This document shows positions 42,168-51,450 of a DNA stretch of 64,000 nucleotides, piece after piece. The translations under genes and the position numbers were made by a program. The stretch comes from Sinorhizobium sp. A49 (GTDB lineage: Bacteria > Pseudomonadota > Alphaproteobacteria > Rhizobiales > Rhizobiaceae), in contig NZ_MUNW01000059.1 of NCBI RefSeq assembly GCF_002002725.1, forward strand, positions 1-64,000, read 5' to 3'. Position 1 is the stretch's first letter. Every line of letters begins with the position of its first letter. The notes beneath the pieces are model-generated. The model was not told the origin of the DNA and made no database searches. It saw only the letters and a list, made by a program, of their open reading frames with translations.

Positions 42168-43161
42168 TCTGCCGCTGATCTGGGCCGGCATCATCGCCTT
42201 TGCGGTGCTCGCCTACGTCATCCTAGACGGTTTCGACCTCGGTGTCGGCATCCTCTTTCCGTTCTTTCCGGAAAAACATGATCGCGACGTGATGATGAAC
42301 TCGGTCGCGCCCGTCTGGGACGGCAACGAGACCTGGCTGGTGCTTGGCGGCGGCGGCCTGATGGCAGTGTTTCCGCTCGCCTACGCGACGATCCTGCCGG
42401 CACTTTACGCGCCCATCATCGCCATGGTCATCGGCCTCATCTTCCGTGGCGTCGCCTTCGAGTATCGCTGGCGTACCAGGCGGGCCGAGTATCTCTGGAA
42501 CTGGGCTTTTGCCGGCGGCTCGATGCTCGCCGCCTTCGCGCAAGGCATCACGCTCGGGGCACTGGTTCAGGGCATCCCCATTGCGAACCGCGCCTATACC
42601 GGCGGATGGTGGGACTGGCTGACGCCGTTCTCGATCATGACCGGCATCGCCGTCGTCGTCGGCTATGCGCTGCTCGGCGCCACCTGGCTTGTCATGAAGA
42701 CCCATGGAGACCTCGCGGATCGGGCTCGCAACCTCGCCCTCAAATGCTCGTTCGGCACCATCGCCGCCATGGGCATCGTCAGCCTGTGGACGCCCTTCCT
42801 CGAGCCGCTTTATCTCCAGCGCTGGTTCGGCTGGCCGACTGCGATCTTCAGCATCATCGTGCCTCTGCTGGTGCTTGGCTGCCTCTACCTCTTGATATCG
42901 GGCATCAGGACCCGTCATGACACACGGCCGTTTCTTGCCGCGCTCGGGCTGTTCGTGCTCGGTTATGCCGGCATCGGCATCAGCTTCTTTCCCTATATCG
43001 TGCCGCCGTCGCTGACGATCTGGGATGCGGCAGCACCCGACGCGAGCCTGTCGTTCCTGCTCGCAGGCGCGCTTGTGCTGGTGCCGATCATCCTTGCCTA
43101 TACCGGCTATGCCTATTGGGTGTTCCGCGGCAAGATCGACCCGGAGGAGGGCTACCATTGA
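42157..43161 (+). CDS. cydB: Cytochrome bd-type quinol oxidase subunit II (CioB-like)
   Basis: 334 residues from MDIDLPLIWAGIIAFAVLAYV; GGAGG six bases before the ATG decides the start, which lies within the end of cydA. The family opening VILDGFDLGVGILFPF and the NSVAPVWDGNETWLVLGGGGLMAVFP block are intact, with eight to nine membrane helices. It pairs with subunit I. The stop overlaps a TTG-started small gene downstream. Confidence 0.95.
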   Translation: MDIDLPLIWAGIIAFAVLAYVILDGFDLGVGILFPFFPEKHDRDVMMNSVAPVWDGNETWLVLGGGGLMAVFPLAYATILPALYAPIIAMVIGLIFRGVAFEYRWRTRRAEYLWNWAFAGGSMLAAFAQGITLGALVQGIPIANRAYTGGWWDWLTPFSIMTGIAVVVGYALLGATWLVMKTHGDLADRARNLALKCSFGTIAAMGIVSLWTPFLEPLYLQRWFGWPTAIFSIIVPLLVLGCLYLLISGIRTRHDTRPFLAALGLFVLGYAGIGISFFPYIVPPSLTIWDAAAPDASLSFLLAGALVLVPIILAYTGYAYWVFRGKIDPEEGYH

Positions 43162-43274
43162 AAAGCGAAATGGGAACCGGCCGCAAGCTTCTCTGGTTCA
43201 TCGGCCTCTGGTGTGCAGGCGTGGCGACCGTCACCGTCGTCGGGCTTGCGATCAAGCTGATGATCGGCACCTGA
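43158..43274 (+). CDS. DUF2474-type small subunit of the bd oxidase
   Basis: 38 residues from TTG 43158 (MKSEMGTGRKLLWFIGLWCA, then 18 more), one membrane helix. AGGAGG stands seven bases before the TTG, and the TTG overlaps the cydB stop, so the non-ATG start is better supported than the ATG at 43170. The KLLWFIGLWCAGVA pattern fits the DUF2474 family, which accompanies CIO-type bd oxidases as CydX accompanies CydAB in E. coli. Likely role: assembly or heme stabilisation. Confidence 0.8.
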   Translation: MKSEMGTGRKLLWFIGLWCAGVATVTVVGLAIKLMIGT

Positions 43275-43341
43275 TCATGATGGTTCGGTGACAGGGCATA
43301 AAGCCTCGCTCAAGCTTGGCGGGTTAGCTTTTCCCAACACG

Positions 43342-43410
43342 TCAGCAGGCGATCGCCGCGGACGGAGACAGGACCGCACCCTCCTCCCCCGCCCAGCGAT
43401 CGCCTGCTGA
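43342..43410. repeat. Perfect 15-bp inverted repeat containing GCGATCGC
   Basis: TCAGCAGGCGATCGC (43342-43356) and GCGATCGCCTGCTGA (43396-43410) with a 39-base loop that is pyrimidine-rich. It lies about 70 bases after the bd oxidase operon in a 280-base spacer that holds no other recognisable element. No T-run follows, so it is not a classical terminator. Confidence 0.7.
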
Positions 43411-43554
43411 GGTGACCAACGTCTCGGGGTCACCGTCCGCCATGCGACCCTGTTGCCTCTTCTCAGATCATCCGCCGTTTGTTAGCAGTGCGCCGCAAGA
43501 GCGTCGCGTGCCCATGCGCGCGCACGGCATCCCTGCCGCAACCGGACGAGACAG

Positions 43555-43875
43555 ATGCGAAAGACCCCAGCCGAATGCACTGATATGGCCGATGTACGCG
43601 CCGAGATCGATCGGCTCGATCAGGCGCTGATGGCGCTTTTCGCCGAGCGCTGGGGCTATATCGACAGGGCGGCAGAGATCAAACGGCCACTGAAACTGAA
43701 GGCCGATATCCCGGCACGGGTTATGGAAGTGCGTAAGAATGCCCGCAAGAATGCCGAGCGCCGGAATCTCGACCCGGATTTCTACGAAGAGATCTGGGCG
43801 CGGCTGATAAACCACGCGATCGCGCACGAGCAGAAGATATTGGGCGAGACGGACGGTGACGATCAAACGCGCTGA
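43555..43875 (+). CDS. Chorismate mutase, AroQ class
   Basis: 106 residues, a monofunctional all-alpha AroQ-type protein. The N-terminal helix reads VRAEIDRLDQALMALFAERWGYIDRAAEIK, with the Arg and Lys that bind chorismate. The core has PARVMEVRKNARKNAERRNLDPDFYEEIW and a C-terminal helix with the conserved acidic residue. It converts chorismate to prephenate for Phe/Tyr; PchB-like isochorismate pyruvate lyases share the fold and cannot be excluded. It is convergent with galE, 10 bases apart. No signal peptide. Confidence 0.88.
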   Translation: MRKTPAECTDMADVRAEIDRLDQALMALFAERWGYIDRAAEIKRPLKLKADIPARVMEVRKNARKNAERRNLDPDFYEEIWARLINHAIAHEQKILGETDGDDQTR

Positions 43876-43884
43876 TCGAACACC

Positions 43885-44907
43885 TCACGCCAATCGGATC
43901 TGCGGACGCTCCAGATCGTAGCTGTTCATGCGCGCGAGATGCTCTTCCCAAGCGAATGCACTCTGGACGATCTCGTCAAGGCTTGCATGGGATGGCGCCC
44001 AATCCAGCTTCAGCCGCGCCAGCGACGGATCGGCGACGATGCGGGCGATATCGCCCGGTCGCCGCGGCCCATGCTCGACCGTGATGTCACGGCCGGACAG
44101 GCGCCTGATGGTGTCGATGACCTGCAAAACCGAAAAACCCTCGCCATAGCCGCAATTGCTGACCAATGGCTCCCCGCCGGCCCTGAGATAGGCAAGTGCA
44201 CGCATATGGGCTTCGACCAGATCCGTGACATGGATGTAATCGCGCACACCTGTCCCATCCGGTGTCGGATAGTCGGTTCCGTAGATATCGATCTTCGGCC
44301 TTTTGCCGAGGGCGGCCTCGCAGGCGACCTTGATCAGATGCGTCGCCCCCGTCGTCGACTGGCCGGTTCGGCCCTTTGGGTCGGCACCGGCAACATTGAA
44401 ATAGCGCAGCGCCACATAACGGAATGTATGCGCCGCCGCTGCATCCCGCAGCATCAACTCGGCCATCAGCTTCGACAGTCCGTAAGGACTTTCCGGGTGG
44501 GGTGTCGCCGTCTCGCGCACCGGGTCTTCACCGTCCTGGCTACCGTAGACGGCGGCCGTCGACGAAAAGACGAAATGGCCGACACCCGCCTTTACGCCCG
44601 CCTCGATCAGCGTGCAGGTATTGGCAGTGTTGTTTTGGTAGTAGGCCAATGGATGGGCAACGGATTCCGGCACGATCGCAGAGCCTGCAAAATGCACGAT
44701 CGCGTCAATCGCGTGTTCGTCAAAGATCCGCGCCAGCAAAGCCTTGTCGCCAACGTCACCGCGATAGAAGCGCGCCTCTGATGGCACGGCCCAGCGAAAG
44801 CCGGTGGACAGCCGATCGAGCACAACCACATCCTCGTCGGCGTCTAGCAACGCCCACGTCATGTGGCTGCCGATATAGCCGGCGCCGCCCGTTACCAACA
44901 CGGCCAT
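43885..44907 (-). CDS. galE: UDP-glucose 4-epimerase
   Basis: 340 residues from MAVLVTGGAGYIGSHMTWAL; GGGAAGCAGCAG before the ATG at 44907 decides the start. Extended SDR family: NAD-binding TGGAGYIGSH, the catalytic S-S-T in VFSSTAAVYG and the YxxxK pair in YGLSKLMAE. A second block RYFNVAGADPKGRTGQ follows, as in GalE. It interconverts UDP-glucose and UDP-galactose for exopolysaccharide and LPS synthesis. Rhizobia often carry several paralogues (including exoB), so which one this is cannot be told. Confidence 0.93.
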   Translation of the reverse strand: MAVLVTGGAGYIGSHMTWALLDADEDVVVLDRLSTGFRWAVPSEARFYRGDVGDKALLARIFDEHAIDAIVHFAGSAIVPESVAHPLAYYQNNTANTCTLIEAGVKAGVGHFVFSSTAAVYGSQDGEDPVRETATPHPESPYGLSKLMAELMLRDAAAAHTFRYVALRYFNVAGADPKGRTGQSTTGATHLIKVACEAALGKRPKIDIYGTDYPTPDGTGVRDYIHVTDLVEAHMRALAYLRAGGEPLVSNCGYGEGFSVLQVIDTIRRLSGRDITVEHGPRRPGDIARIVADPSLARLKLDWAPSHASLDEIVQSAFAWEEHLARMNSYDLERPQIRLA

Positions 44908-45087
44908 CTGCTGCTTCCCATTCCCTGCAATGTCACGGACAGAAAACCCCATCGATGCTTTCGGAATAGGTAAAGGCGACACGTCCGCACGGTCGCGTGA
45001 CCACAATTCTTTGGTGTAGAGTTAAGAAAGGGTCACATCGGGAACCCGCGGGCGGCCACGCCCACGGGTCGAGGCAAAGACGGGGGC

Positions 45088-46254
45088 TCAGCGGCCGAGA
45101 ATGTAATTCTGCAGGCGGCTTGCCGCTTCGGCGACCTGCACCGGATCACGCAGGAAGCAGGCGCGCATGAACAGCGAACCGCCATCGCCGAAGGCTGTTC
45201 CCGGCGCAAGGCCGACGCCCGTCTTGTCGACGATATCGATGGCGGCAGCGCGCGAATCCGTAACGCCGTCGATCTTGAGAAACGTGTAGATCGCGCCATC
45301 GGGCTTCAGCGTTTCAACCCGATTGGTGGCAATCAGCGCGTCGCAAAGCAAGTCACGGCTCTGTGCCGCCTTGGCAATGTTGGCGTCGACGAAAGCATCG
45401 CCCTCGTCCAGCGCCACGACGGCGCCGCGCTGCATGAACTGCGCTACGCCCGAAGTTGCGTATTGCACCAGATTTTCGAGCACCTGGCCGATTGCCGGCG
45501 GCGCCACGATCCAGCCGACGCGCCAGCCGGTCATCGACCAGTTCTTGGAGAAGGAGTTGACGAAGATGATGCGCTCGTCATCCTCCATCACGTCGAGGAA
45601 GGACGGCGCCCGGCCACCGGCGTAATGATAAAGCGCATAGATCTCGTCGGCGACGATCCAGAGGCCATGCTTGCGCGCCAGCCCAAGGATGGCGCGGAGA
45701 TCGTCATGGCTCGCGGTCCAGCCGGTCGGGTTCGACGGCGTGTTGATGAACAGGGCCTTGGTCTTCGGGCCTATCGCCGCTTCGAGCCGCTCGAGGTCGA
45801 GCTGCCACATGCCGTTTTCGAAACGGAGCTGCACCGGGACCGGCTTGACGCCCGACAGTTCGGCCGCAGCGGCAAAGTTCGGCCAGGCCGGGGTCAGAAG
45901 CACCATTTCATCGCCCGGCGAGGTGATCGCCTCGATCGCAAGCTTGATCGCCTGCATGCCCGAACCGGTGACATAGAAATGGTCCGCTGACAGGTCCTTC
46001 TGGAAGCGGCGCTGATAGTAGCGCGACAGCGCCTCGCGCAGCTGAGGGATGCCACGCTGCCAGGTGTAGAAGGTCTCACCGGCGAGCAGCGCTTCGCTGG
46101 CCGCCTCGGAAATGAAAGCTGGCGTCGAAAGATCGCCTTCACCCACCCAGAGCGGGATCAGACCGTCGCGCCCACGGGCATAATTCACGACCTCGACGAT
46201 GCCGCTTTCCGGCGCTGCGAGTGCACGGGGGCTGATGGTGGTCATGATGGTCAT
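45088..46254 (-). CDS. PLP-dependent aminotransferase, class I fold
   Basis: 388 residues behind AGGAGCCCGTCG. Fold type I landmarks are INTPSNPTGWTAS, IVADEIYALYHY and NSFSKNWSMTGWRVGW with the Schiff-base lysine, plus a final arginine region near the C-terminus (LFMRACFLRDP). It belongs to the AspC/AraT-like group and would transfer an amino group between an amino acid and a 2-oxoacid; the substrate cannot be read from sequence. It stands alone between galE and mscL. Beside chorismate mutase an aromatic substrate is possible, but this is weak. Confidence 0.9.
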   Translation of the reverse strand: MTIMTTISPRALAAPESGIVEVVNYARGRDGLIPLWVGEGDLSTPAFISEAASEALLAGETFYTWQRGIPQLREALSRYYQRRFQKDLSADHFYVTGSGMQAIKLAIEAITSPGDEMVLLTPAWPNFAAAAELSGVKPVPVQLRFENGMWQLDLERLEAAIGPKTKALFINTPSNPTGWTASHDDLRAILGLARKHGLWIVADEIYALYHYAGGRAPSFLDVMEDDERIIFVNSFSKNWSMTGWRVGWIVAPPAIGQVLENLVQYATSGVAQFMQRGAVVALDEGDAFVDANIAKAAQSRDLLCDALIATNRVETLKPDGAIYTFLKIDGVTDSRAAAIDIVDKTGVGLAPGTAFGDGGSLFMRACFLRDPVQVAEAASRLQNYILGR

Positions 46255-46460
46255 CGACGGGCTCCTGGATCACGATGCCTTCAGGTCGGATCGACCCACG
46301 ACCTCGGTGATTGGTTCTTATGAATGAGAGCGGGATACGGGCGGAAAACCGCTCACGCATATCCTCATCCCGGTCCTCAATTGCCCGTCGCTTCTAACCG
46401 CTTTCGCCAAAACGATCACGCGACTTTATCTGACCGATTTATTGATTTCTGTGATGGGTC

Positions 46461-46490
46461 CGCGGGCTCGGGTCGATGCCGGAGCCCGCG
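46461..46490. terminator. Hairpin after mscL
   Basis: Nine-base perfect arms CGCGGGCTC (46461-46469) and GAGCCCGCG (46482-46490) around a 12-base loop, just past the mscL stop. No T-run on the minus strand, so termination is not certain. Confidence 0.5.
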
Positions 46491-46502
46491 AAGAGAAGAA
46501 AC

Positions 46503-46931
46503 TCAGGCGCGCTGCTTCAACAGGTCACGAATTTCCGACAGCAGCAGAACGTCTTGCGGAGGCGGTGCGGCCGGTGCGGCTTCCTTCTGCTTTTCGAGCG
46601 ACGCGCGCATGCGGTTCACGGCCTTGATCATCAGGAAGATGATCCAGGCGAGGATCAGGAAGTTGATGAGGACGGTGATGAAGTTGCCATAGGCAAACAC
46701 GGCACCTTGCTGACGGGCAGCAGCCAGAGACGTCGCCGTCACATTGGCCGAGAGCGGCAGGAAGTAGTTGGAAAAATCGAAACCGCCGCCGGTCAACGCA
46801 CCGACGATGGGCATCACCAGGTCTTCGACGATCGAGGTGACGATCTTGCTGAAGGCAGCGCCGATGATCACACCGACCGCGAGATCCATGACGTTCCCGC
46901 GGGCAATAAACTCTTTGAACTCATTCAGCAT
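46503..46931 (-). CDS. mscL: Large-conductance mechanosensitive channel
   Basis: 142 residues, full length. It opens [22 protein letters not shown], the amphipathic helix and first pore-lining helix. The second helix ([28 protein letters not shown]) and a charged C-terminal bundle follow. A homopentamer in the inner membrane releases osmolytes on hypo-osmotic shock. GGAGAGACGT precedes the ATG. Single-gene unit with a hairpin behind it. Confidence 0.97.
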   Translation of the reverse strand: MLNEFKEFIARGNVMDLAVGVIIGAAFSKIVTSIVEDLVMPIVGALTGGGFDFSNYFLPLSANVTATSLAAARQQGAVFAYGNFITVLINFLILAWIIFLMIKAVNRMRASLEKQKEAAPAAPPPQDVLLLSEIRDLLKQRA

Positions 46932-47204
46932 ACGTCTCTCCGTATATCCCCGTTGAAGGCGACCGCCGGCGCTGTCCCGCGCTGCAACCGTTCACGAAAT
47001 CTAAACCAAAGCGGCCAGCGAAGAAACCTTTCTTTGCCTTTGATCAAATCGCGTGCAAGCGAGTTCTGCGGTAGCGGGCCGCACGCGGCAGAAGACTGCA
47101 GGCGGCCACGTTTTTTCCAGTCTCGCCTTGGACTTAAGACTGATGCCGGAGGCAATTCTCAACCTCCCGGACTTGGCCTATGCTTACGCCCGGAGGAATG
47201 AGGC

Positions 47205-50200
47205 ATGCTCTCGGGTTCGGTCATCTTCGCCTCGGCTTTCGCCTATCTGCTGCTGCTTTTCGCAGTCGCAAGTTACGGCGACAGGCGGGCCAGGAGAAAA
47301 AGTACTGCGGTCAAAGGCAGGCCGCTGGTCTATGCGCTGAGCCTTGCGATCTATTGCACGTCCTGGACCTATTTCGGTGGCATCGGCCTTGCGGCCGAGC
47401 GCGGCCTCGAATTCACCGGCATCTACATCGGCCCGATCCTGATGTTCACGCTCGGCATGCCGCTTATCCGCAAGATCATCCGGCTGGCCAAGACCGAAAA
47501 ACTGACGTCGGTCGCCGACTTCATCGCCGCCCGCCACGGCAAAAACCCGGCGGTGGCGGCGATCGTCGCGCTGATCTCGCTGGTCGGCGCCGTGCCCTAT
47601 ATCGCTCTGCAGCTGAAGGCGATCTCAAGCTCGGTCGCAGCCATGATCAACACCAGCGATTACGGCATCGGCGCCGGGCAAAGCTTCATCGACCTACCTC
47701 TGCTCGTCACCCTGTTCCTCGCCTGCTTCGCCATCGTCTTCGGCACCCGGCACACGGACGCAACCGAACACCAGGACGGCCTGATCCTGGCGATCGCGAT
47801 GGAATCGGTGGTCAAGCTGGTGGCGCTCGTTACCGCCGGCCTTTACATCGTCTTCGTGATCTTCGACGGACCGATGCATCTGTGGACGCTGGCGCAGCAG
47901 AGCCCGGCCGTCGAACAGGCGCTGCACTATGAAACCCCGATCGCGCGCTGGATCCTCTTAATCGTCACCTCGGCTTTCGCGATCATCATGCTGCCGCGGC
48001 AGTTTCACGTCACCGTCGTCGAGAACCGCACCGAAGGCGAGTTGCGCACCGCCGGCATTCTCTTTCCGCTCTATCTCGTCGCCATCAACCTGTTCGTGCT
48101 GCCGATCGCGATTGCCGGCATCCTGACCTTTTCGGGATCCGGCGACGCCGACCTCTATCTCTTGACGCTGCCGCTTGCCAACGGCCTGCCACTGTTGACG
48201 CTCATCACCTTCATCGGCGGCTTTTCCGCCGCGACGGCGATGGTCATCGTCGCCTCCGTGGCGCTGTCGATCATGATCTCCAACGATATCGTCATGCCGG
48301 TGTTCCTGCGCCGCAACCTCGGCCAGCGCGGCGGGATGCAGGAAAACCTCGCAGGCACGCTGCTCAACATCCGCCGCACCGCGATCTTCGTCGTGCTTTT
48401 GCTCGGTTATGCCTATTATCGTTCGGCCGATATCAGCGCCGGCCTCGCCTCCCTCGGCCTCCTCTCCTTCGTCGCGATCTCGCAGATGGCGCCGTCGCTG
48501 CTCGGCGGCCTCGTCTGGCGCCAGGCCAATGCCCGCGGCGCGATCTGCGGCATGGTCTCGGGCTTCTTCGTCTGGGCCTATCTCCTGTTCCTGCCGAGCC
48601 TCGGCGGGCCAGACAATTCGCATGTCGCAACGACAGTGCTGAGTTTCCTGCTGCCCTTCACCGACGTCTTCTCCGGGCCGGATGCCGACCCCTTGGTCAA
48701 CGCGACCGCCCTCAGCCTGCTCGTCAACCTGACCATGTATGTGCTTGCGTCGCTGACGCGCGCGCCGAAGCCCCTCGAACGGTTCCAGGCGGGGGTCTTC
48801 ATCACACGGCGTTCGCGCAGCGAAAGGGCATTTCGCGGCCGCAAGACGAAAGTCACCGTTCGCGACCTCAAGGCGACGATCGCGCGTTACATGGGCGACG
48901 AGCGCATGCAGCGTTCGTTCCACACCTATGAGCGCCAGTCCGGGCGCTGGCTCGACGACAATGCGCCGGCCGACATGGCACTGGTGCATTTTTCCGAACA
49001 GCTGCTCGGCAGCGCCATCGGTTCGTCCTCGGCCCGCCTCGTCTTTTCGCTGGTGCTGCAACGGGTCGATGACACCTCGTCGGATACGGCCTGGTTGCTC
49101 GACCAGGCAAGCGAAGCGCTGCAGTACAACCAGGATATGCTGCAGACCGCGCTTTCGCAGATGGACCAGGGCATCGCCGTCTTCGACAATGCCAACAACC
49201 TGATCATCTGGAACAGGCGCTTCCGCCAGCTGCTCGACCTGCCGGAGGCCGCCGGCCAGGTCGGCTTTCCGCTTGCCGACATCGTCGCGATCCTCACCAA
49301 GCGCGGCGATATCCGCAAGGAGGACGAGAAGCGGCTGATCGCCAACTTCCTGACGCTCGACAAGCCGTTCCTGCTGGAACTCGGCAACGGTCAGCAGATC
49401 ATCGAAGTGCGCACCAACGCCATGCCCGACAAGGGCATCGTCACGACCTATACCGACATCACCCAGCGGGTCGCCGCCGACATGGCGCTGAAACAGGCGA
49501 ACGAGACGCTGGAGCTGCGCGTCGCCGAGCGCACCGGCGAACTGACCCGGGTGAACCACGAGCTGGCCGAAGCGCGTGCCGCCGCCGAAGAGGCCAATAT
49601 CGGCAAGACGCGGTTCTTCGCCGCCGCCGGCCACGACATCCTGCAGCCGCTCAATGCCGCCCGGCTCTACTCGTCCTCGCTGGTCGAGCGGTTGGGAGAA
49701 TCCGACAACAGCACGCTCGTCGAAAACATCGATTCGTCGCTCGAATCGGTGGAAGCCATTCTCGGTGCCGTGCTCGATATTTCCCGGCTCGATACCGGCG
49801 CGATGAAGGCGCGCCTGCAATCGGTGCCGCTCAACGATCTCTTGAGGCGTGTCGAAACGGATTTTGCCCCCATGGCGCGGGCGAAAGATCTCGAGCTGGT
49901 GGTGATGCCGACCTCCTTAGTGGTGCGCACCGACCCGAACCTGCTCAGGCGCGTCGTCCAGAACCTGGTCTCGAACGCCGTCAAATATACGCTTCGGGGC
50001 AAGGTGCTCGTCGGCGTGCGCCGGCGCGGCAAGATGGCGACGATCGAAGTGCTGGATTCCGGCATCGGCATCCCGTCGTCGAAGTTCCGCACGGTCTTCA
50101 AGGAATTCGCACGGCTCGACGAAGGCGCGCGCACCGCGTCCGGCCTTGGCCTCGGACTTTCGATCGTCGACCGGATCTCGCGCGTGCTCAACCACCCCGT

Positions 50201-50708
50201 CAGCCTGCAGTCGAAGCCCGGCAAGGGCACCGGCTTCAAGGTGACGGTGCCGCTCGATCCGACCGCTGGGGAACGGGTCACCGTCGGGCCCGTGCCGACG
50301 ACGAAGGCCAGCGAGGCGCTCAACGGGCTGCGCGTGCTCTGCATCGACAACGAGCCGCGCATCATCGAAGGCATGCGGGTGTTGCTGTCGGGTTGGGGCT
50401 GTATCGTCACGACGGCGGAATCGCTGGTCGCCTGCACGCAAATGTCGGCGTCCGCGCAGGAGCGTCCGCATGCCATCATTGCCGACTACCATCTCGACGA
50501 CGGCACCGGCATCGAGGCGATTGCGCGGATCCGGGCACTGTTTAGCGAAAACATCCCGGCCCTGCTGGTCACGGCCGACCGGTCGCCGGAAGTGCGTGGT
50601 GCTGCGGAACGCGACGGCGTCGGCCTGCAGAACAAGCCGGTTCGCCCCGCCGCAATGCGCGCGTGGCTGACCCAGCTTTCAACGGCGGCGAAAGCAGCGG
50701 CGGAGTAA
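47205..50708 (+). CDS. Hybrid sensor histidine kinase with N-terminal symporter domain (CrbS-like)
   Basis: 1167 residues. Residues 1-510 form a sodium/solute symporter (SSS)-type domain of about 13 membrane helices. A linker and a PAS-like domain follow (about 635-760: MDQGIAVFDNANNLIIWNRRFRQLL), then a short coiled coil. HisKA has the phosphorylated H810 in FFAAAGHDILQPLNAAR. The HATPase domain carries NLVSNAVKYT, DSGIGIP and GLGLGLSIVDRI. A C-terminal receiver domain has phospho-acceptor D1094 (IIADYHLDD). This architecture is that of CrbS/MxtR-type kinases, which in Vibrio and Pseudomonas act with a NarL-type regulator on acetyl-CoA synthetase. The NarL-type gene immediately downstream, convergent, fits. 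GGAGG precedes the start. Confidence 0.93.
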   Translation: MLSGSVIFASAFAYLLLLFAVASYGDRRARRKSTAVKGRPLVYALSLAIYCTSWTYFGGIGLAAERGLEFTGIYIGPILMFTLGMPLIRKIIRLAKTEKLTSVADFIAARHGKNPAVAAIVALISLVGAVPYIALQLKAISSSVAAMINTSDYGIGAGQSFIDLPLLVTLFLACFAIVFGTRHTDATEHQDGLILAIAMESVVKLVALVTAGLYIVFVIFDGPMHLWTLAQQSPAVEQALHYETPIARWILLIVTSAFAIIMLPRQFHVTVVENRTEGELRTAGILFPLYLVAINLFVLPIAIAGILTFSGSGDADLYLLTLPLANGLPLLTLITFIGGFSAATAMVIVASVALSIMISNDIVMPVFLRRNLGQRGGMQENLAGTLLNIRRTAIFVVLLLGYAYYRSADISAGLASLGLLSFVAISQMAPSLLGGLVWRQANARGAICGMVSGFFVWAYLLFLPSLGGPDNSHVATTVLSFLLPFTDVFSGPDADPLVNATALSLLVNLTMYVLASLTRAPKPLERFQAGVFITRRSRSERAFRGRKTKVTVRDLKATIARYMGDERMQRSFHTYERQSGRWLDDNAPADMALVHFSEQLLGSAIGSSSARLVFSLVLQRVDDTSSDTAWLLDQASEALQYNQDMLQTALSQMDQGIAVFDNANNLIIWNRRFRQLLDLPEAAGQVGFPLADIVAILTKRGDIRKEDEKRLIANFLTLDKPFLLELGNGQQIIEVRTNAMPDKGIVTTYTDITQRVAADMALKQANETLELRVAERTGELTRVNHELAEARAAAEEANIGKTRFFAAAGHDILQPLNAARLYSSSLVERLGESDNSTLVENIDSSLESVEAILGAVLDISRLDTGAMKARLQSVPLNDLLRRVETDFAPMARAKDLELVVMPTSLVVRTDPNLLRRVVQNLVSNAVKYTLRGKVLVGVRRRGKMATIEVLDSGIGIPSSKFRTVFKEFARLDEGARTASGLGLGLSIVDRISRVLNHPVSLQSKPGKGTGFKVTVPLDPTAGERVTVGPVPTTKASEALNGLRVLCIDNEPRIIEGMRVLLSGWGCIVTTAESLVACTQMSASAQERPHAIIADYHLDDGTGIEAIARIRALFSENIPALLVTADRSPEVRGAAERDGVGLQNKPVRPAAMRAWLTQLSTAAKAAAE

Positions 50709-50724
50709 ACCTGATCCGGCGACT

Positions 50725-51375
50725 TCAGGCCGCCGCGACCGTTCCTATCTTCGAAAGCTGGATGACCGCCTGCGTGCGGCTGTCGACGTTGAGCTTCAAC
50801 AGGATCGCCGAGACATGCGCCTTGATGGTCGCCTCGGAAACCCCGAGTTCATAGGCGATCTGCTTGTTGAGCAGGCCCTCGCCGAGCATGCTGAGCACAC
50901 GCGATTGCTGCGGCGTCAATGTCTGCAGCCGCTGCAGCAGATCGGCCACCTCGGGCTCGTATTCCTGCCCCTGAGTATAGCCGGCCGGCACGAAGACTTC
51001 GCCGGCCATGACTTTCTCGATACCATCGCGGATTTCCTCGATGCCCGCCGATTTCGACAGGAAGCCGGAGGCGCCGAGATCGAGCGCCCGGTGGATCGTC
51101 GCGGGATCGTCATGGGCAGACACCACCATGACGGGCAGGCTTGGAAATTCGGCGCGAAGGGCGATCAGGCCCGACAGTCCGCTGACGCCGGGCATGGTCA
51201 GGTCGAGCAGCATCAGGTCGGCATCGGGGCAATCGGCGGCGGCCTTGCGGGCGGCGGCGAAATCGCCGGCCTCGACGATGGCGGGCGCGCCAGCCATGCC
51301 GCTCAATGCCTGCCGCATGGCGCCGCGAAACAGCGGGTGATCGTCTGCGATGATGATGGTCATGTCCGGCGTCAT
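50725..51375 (-). CDS. NarL/LuxR-family response regulator (CrbR-like)
   Basis: 216 residues from the ATG at 51375, which follows GGGAGGGAGCGAC; an ATG four codons later is possible. The receiver domain (5-125) has the acidic pair in IIIADDHPLFRG, phospho-acceptor D58 (LMLLDLTMPG) and the K in SKSAG. The LuxR helix-turn-helix (about 150-210) reads LTPQQSRVLSMLGEGLLNKQIAYELGVSEATIKAHVSAIL. It faces the SSS-type hybrid kinase with 16 bases between stops, so the two are the likely cognate pair. The regulated genes, possibly acs and acetate metabolism, lie outside the window. Confidence 0.92.
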   Translation of the reverse strand: MTPDMTIIIADDHPLFRGAMRQALSGMAGAPAIVEAGDFAAARKAAADCPDADLMLLDLTMPGVSGLSGLIALRAEFPSLPVMVVSAHDDPATIHRALDLGASGFLSKSAGIEEIRDGIEKVMAGEVFVPAGYTQGQEYEPEVADLLQRLQTLTPQQSRVLSMLGEGLLNKQIAYELGVSEATIKAHVSAILLKLNVDSRTQAVIQLSKIGTVAAA

Positions 51376-51450
51376 GTCGCTCCCTCCCAAGAGCTTCGGC
51401 GACACCCCGCGTCCCCACGCCGGTTGTCGCCGCACGGTCCGTCCGACCCG

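Noticed and set aside
40461-42194. 577-codon open frame antisense to cydA
   Set aside because: Shadow of the oxidase gene; extreme His/Asp/Gly content without motifs.
47958-49820. 620-codon open frame antisense to the hybrid histidine kinase
   Set aside because: Shadow; all kinase motifs are on the plus strand.
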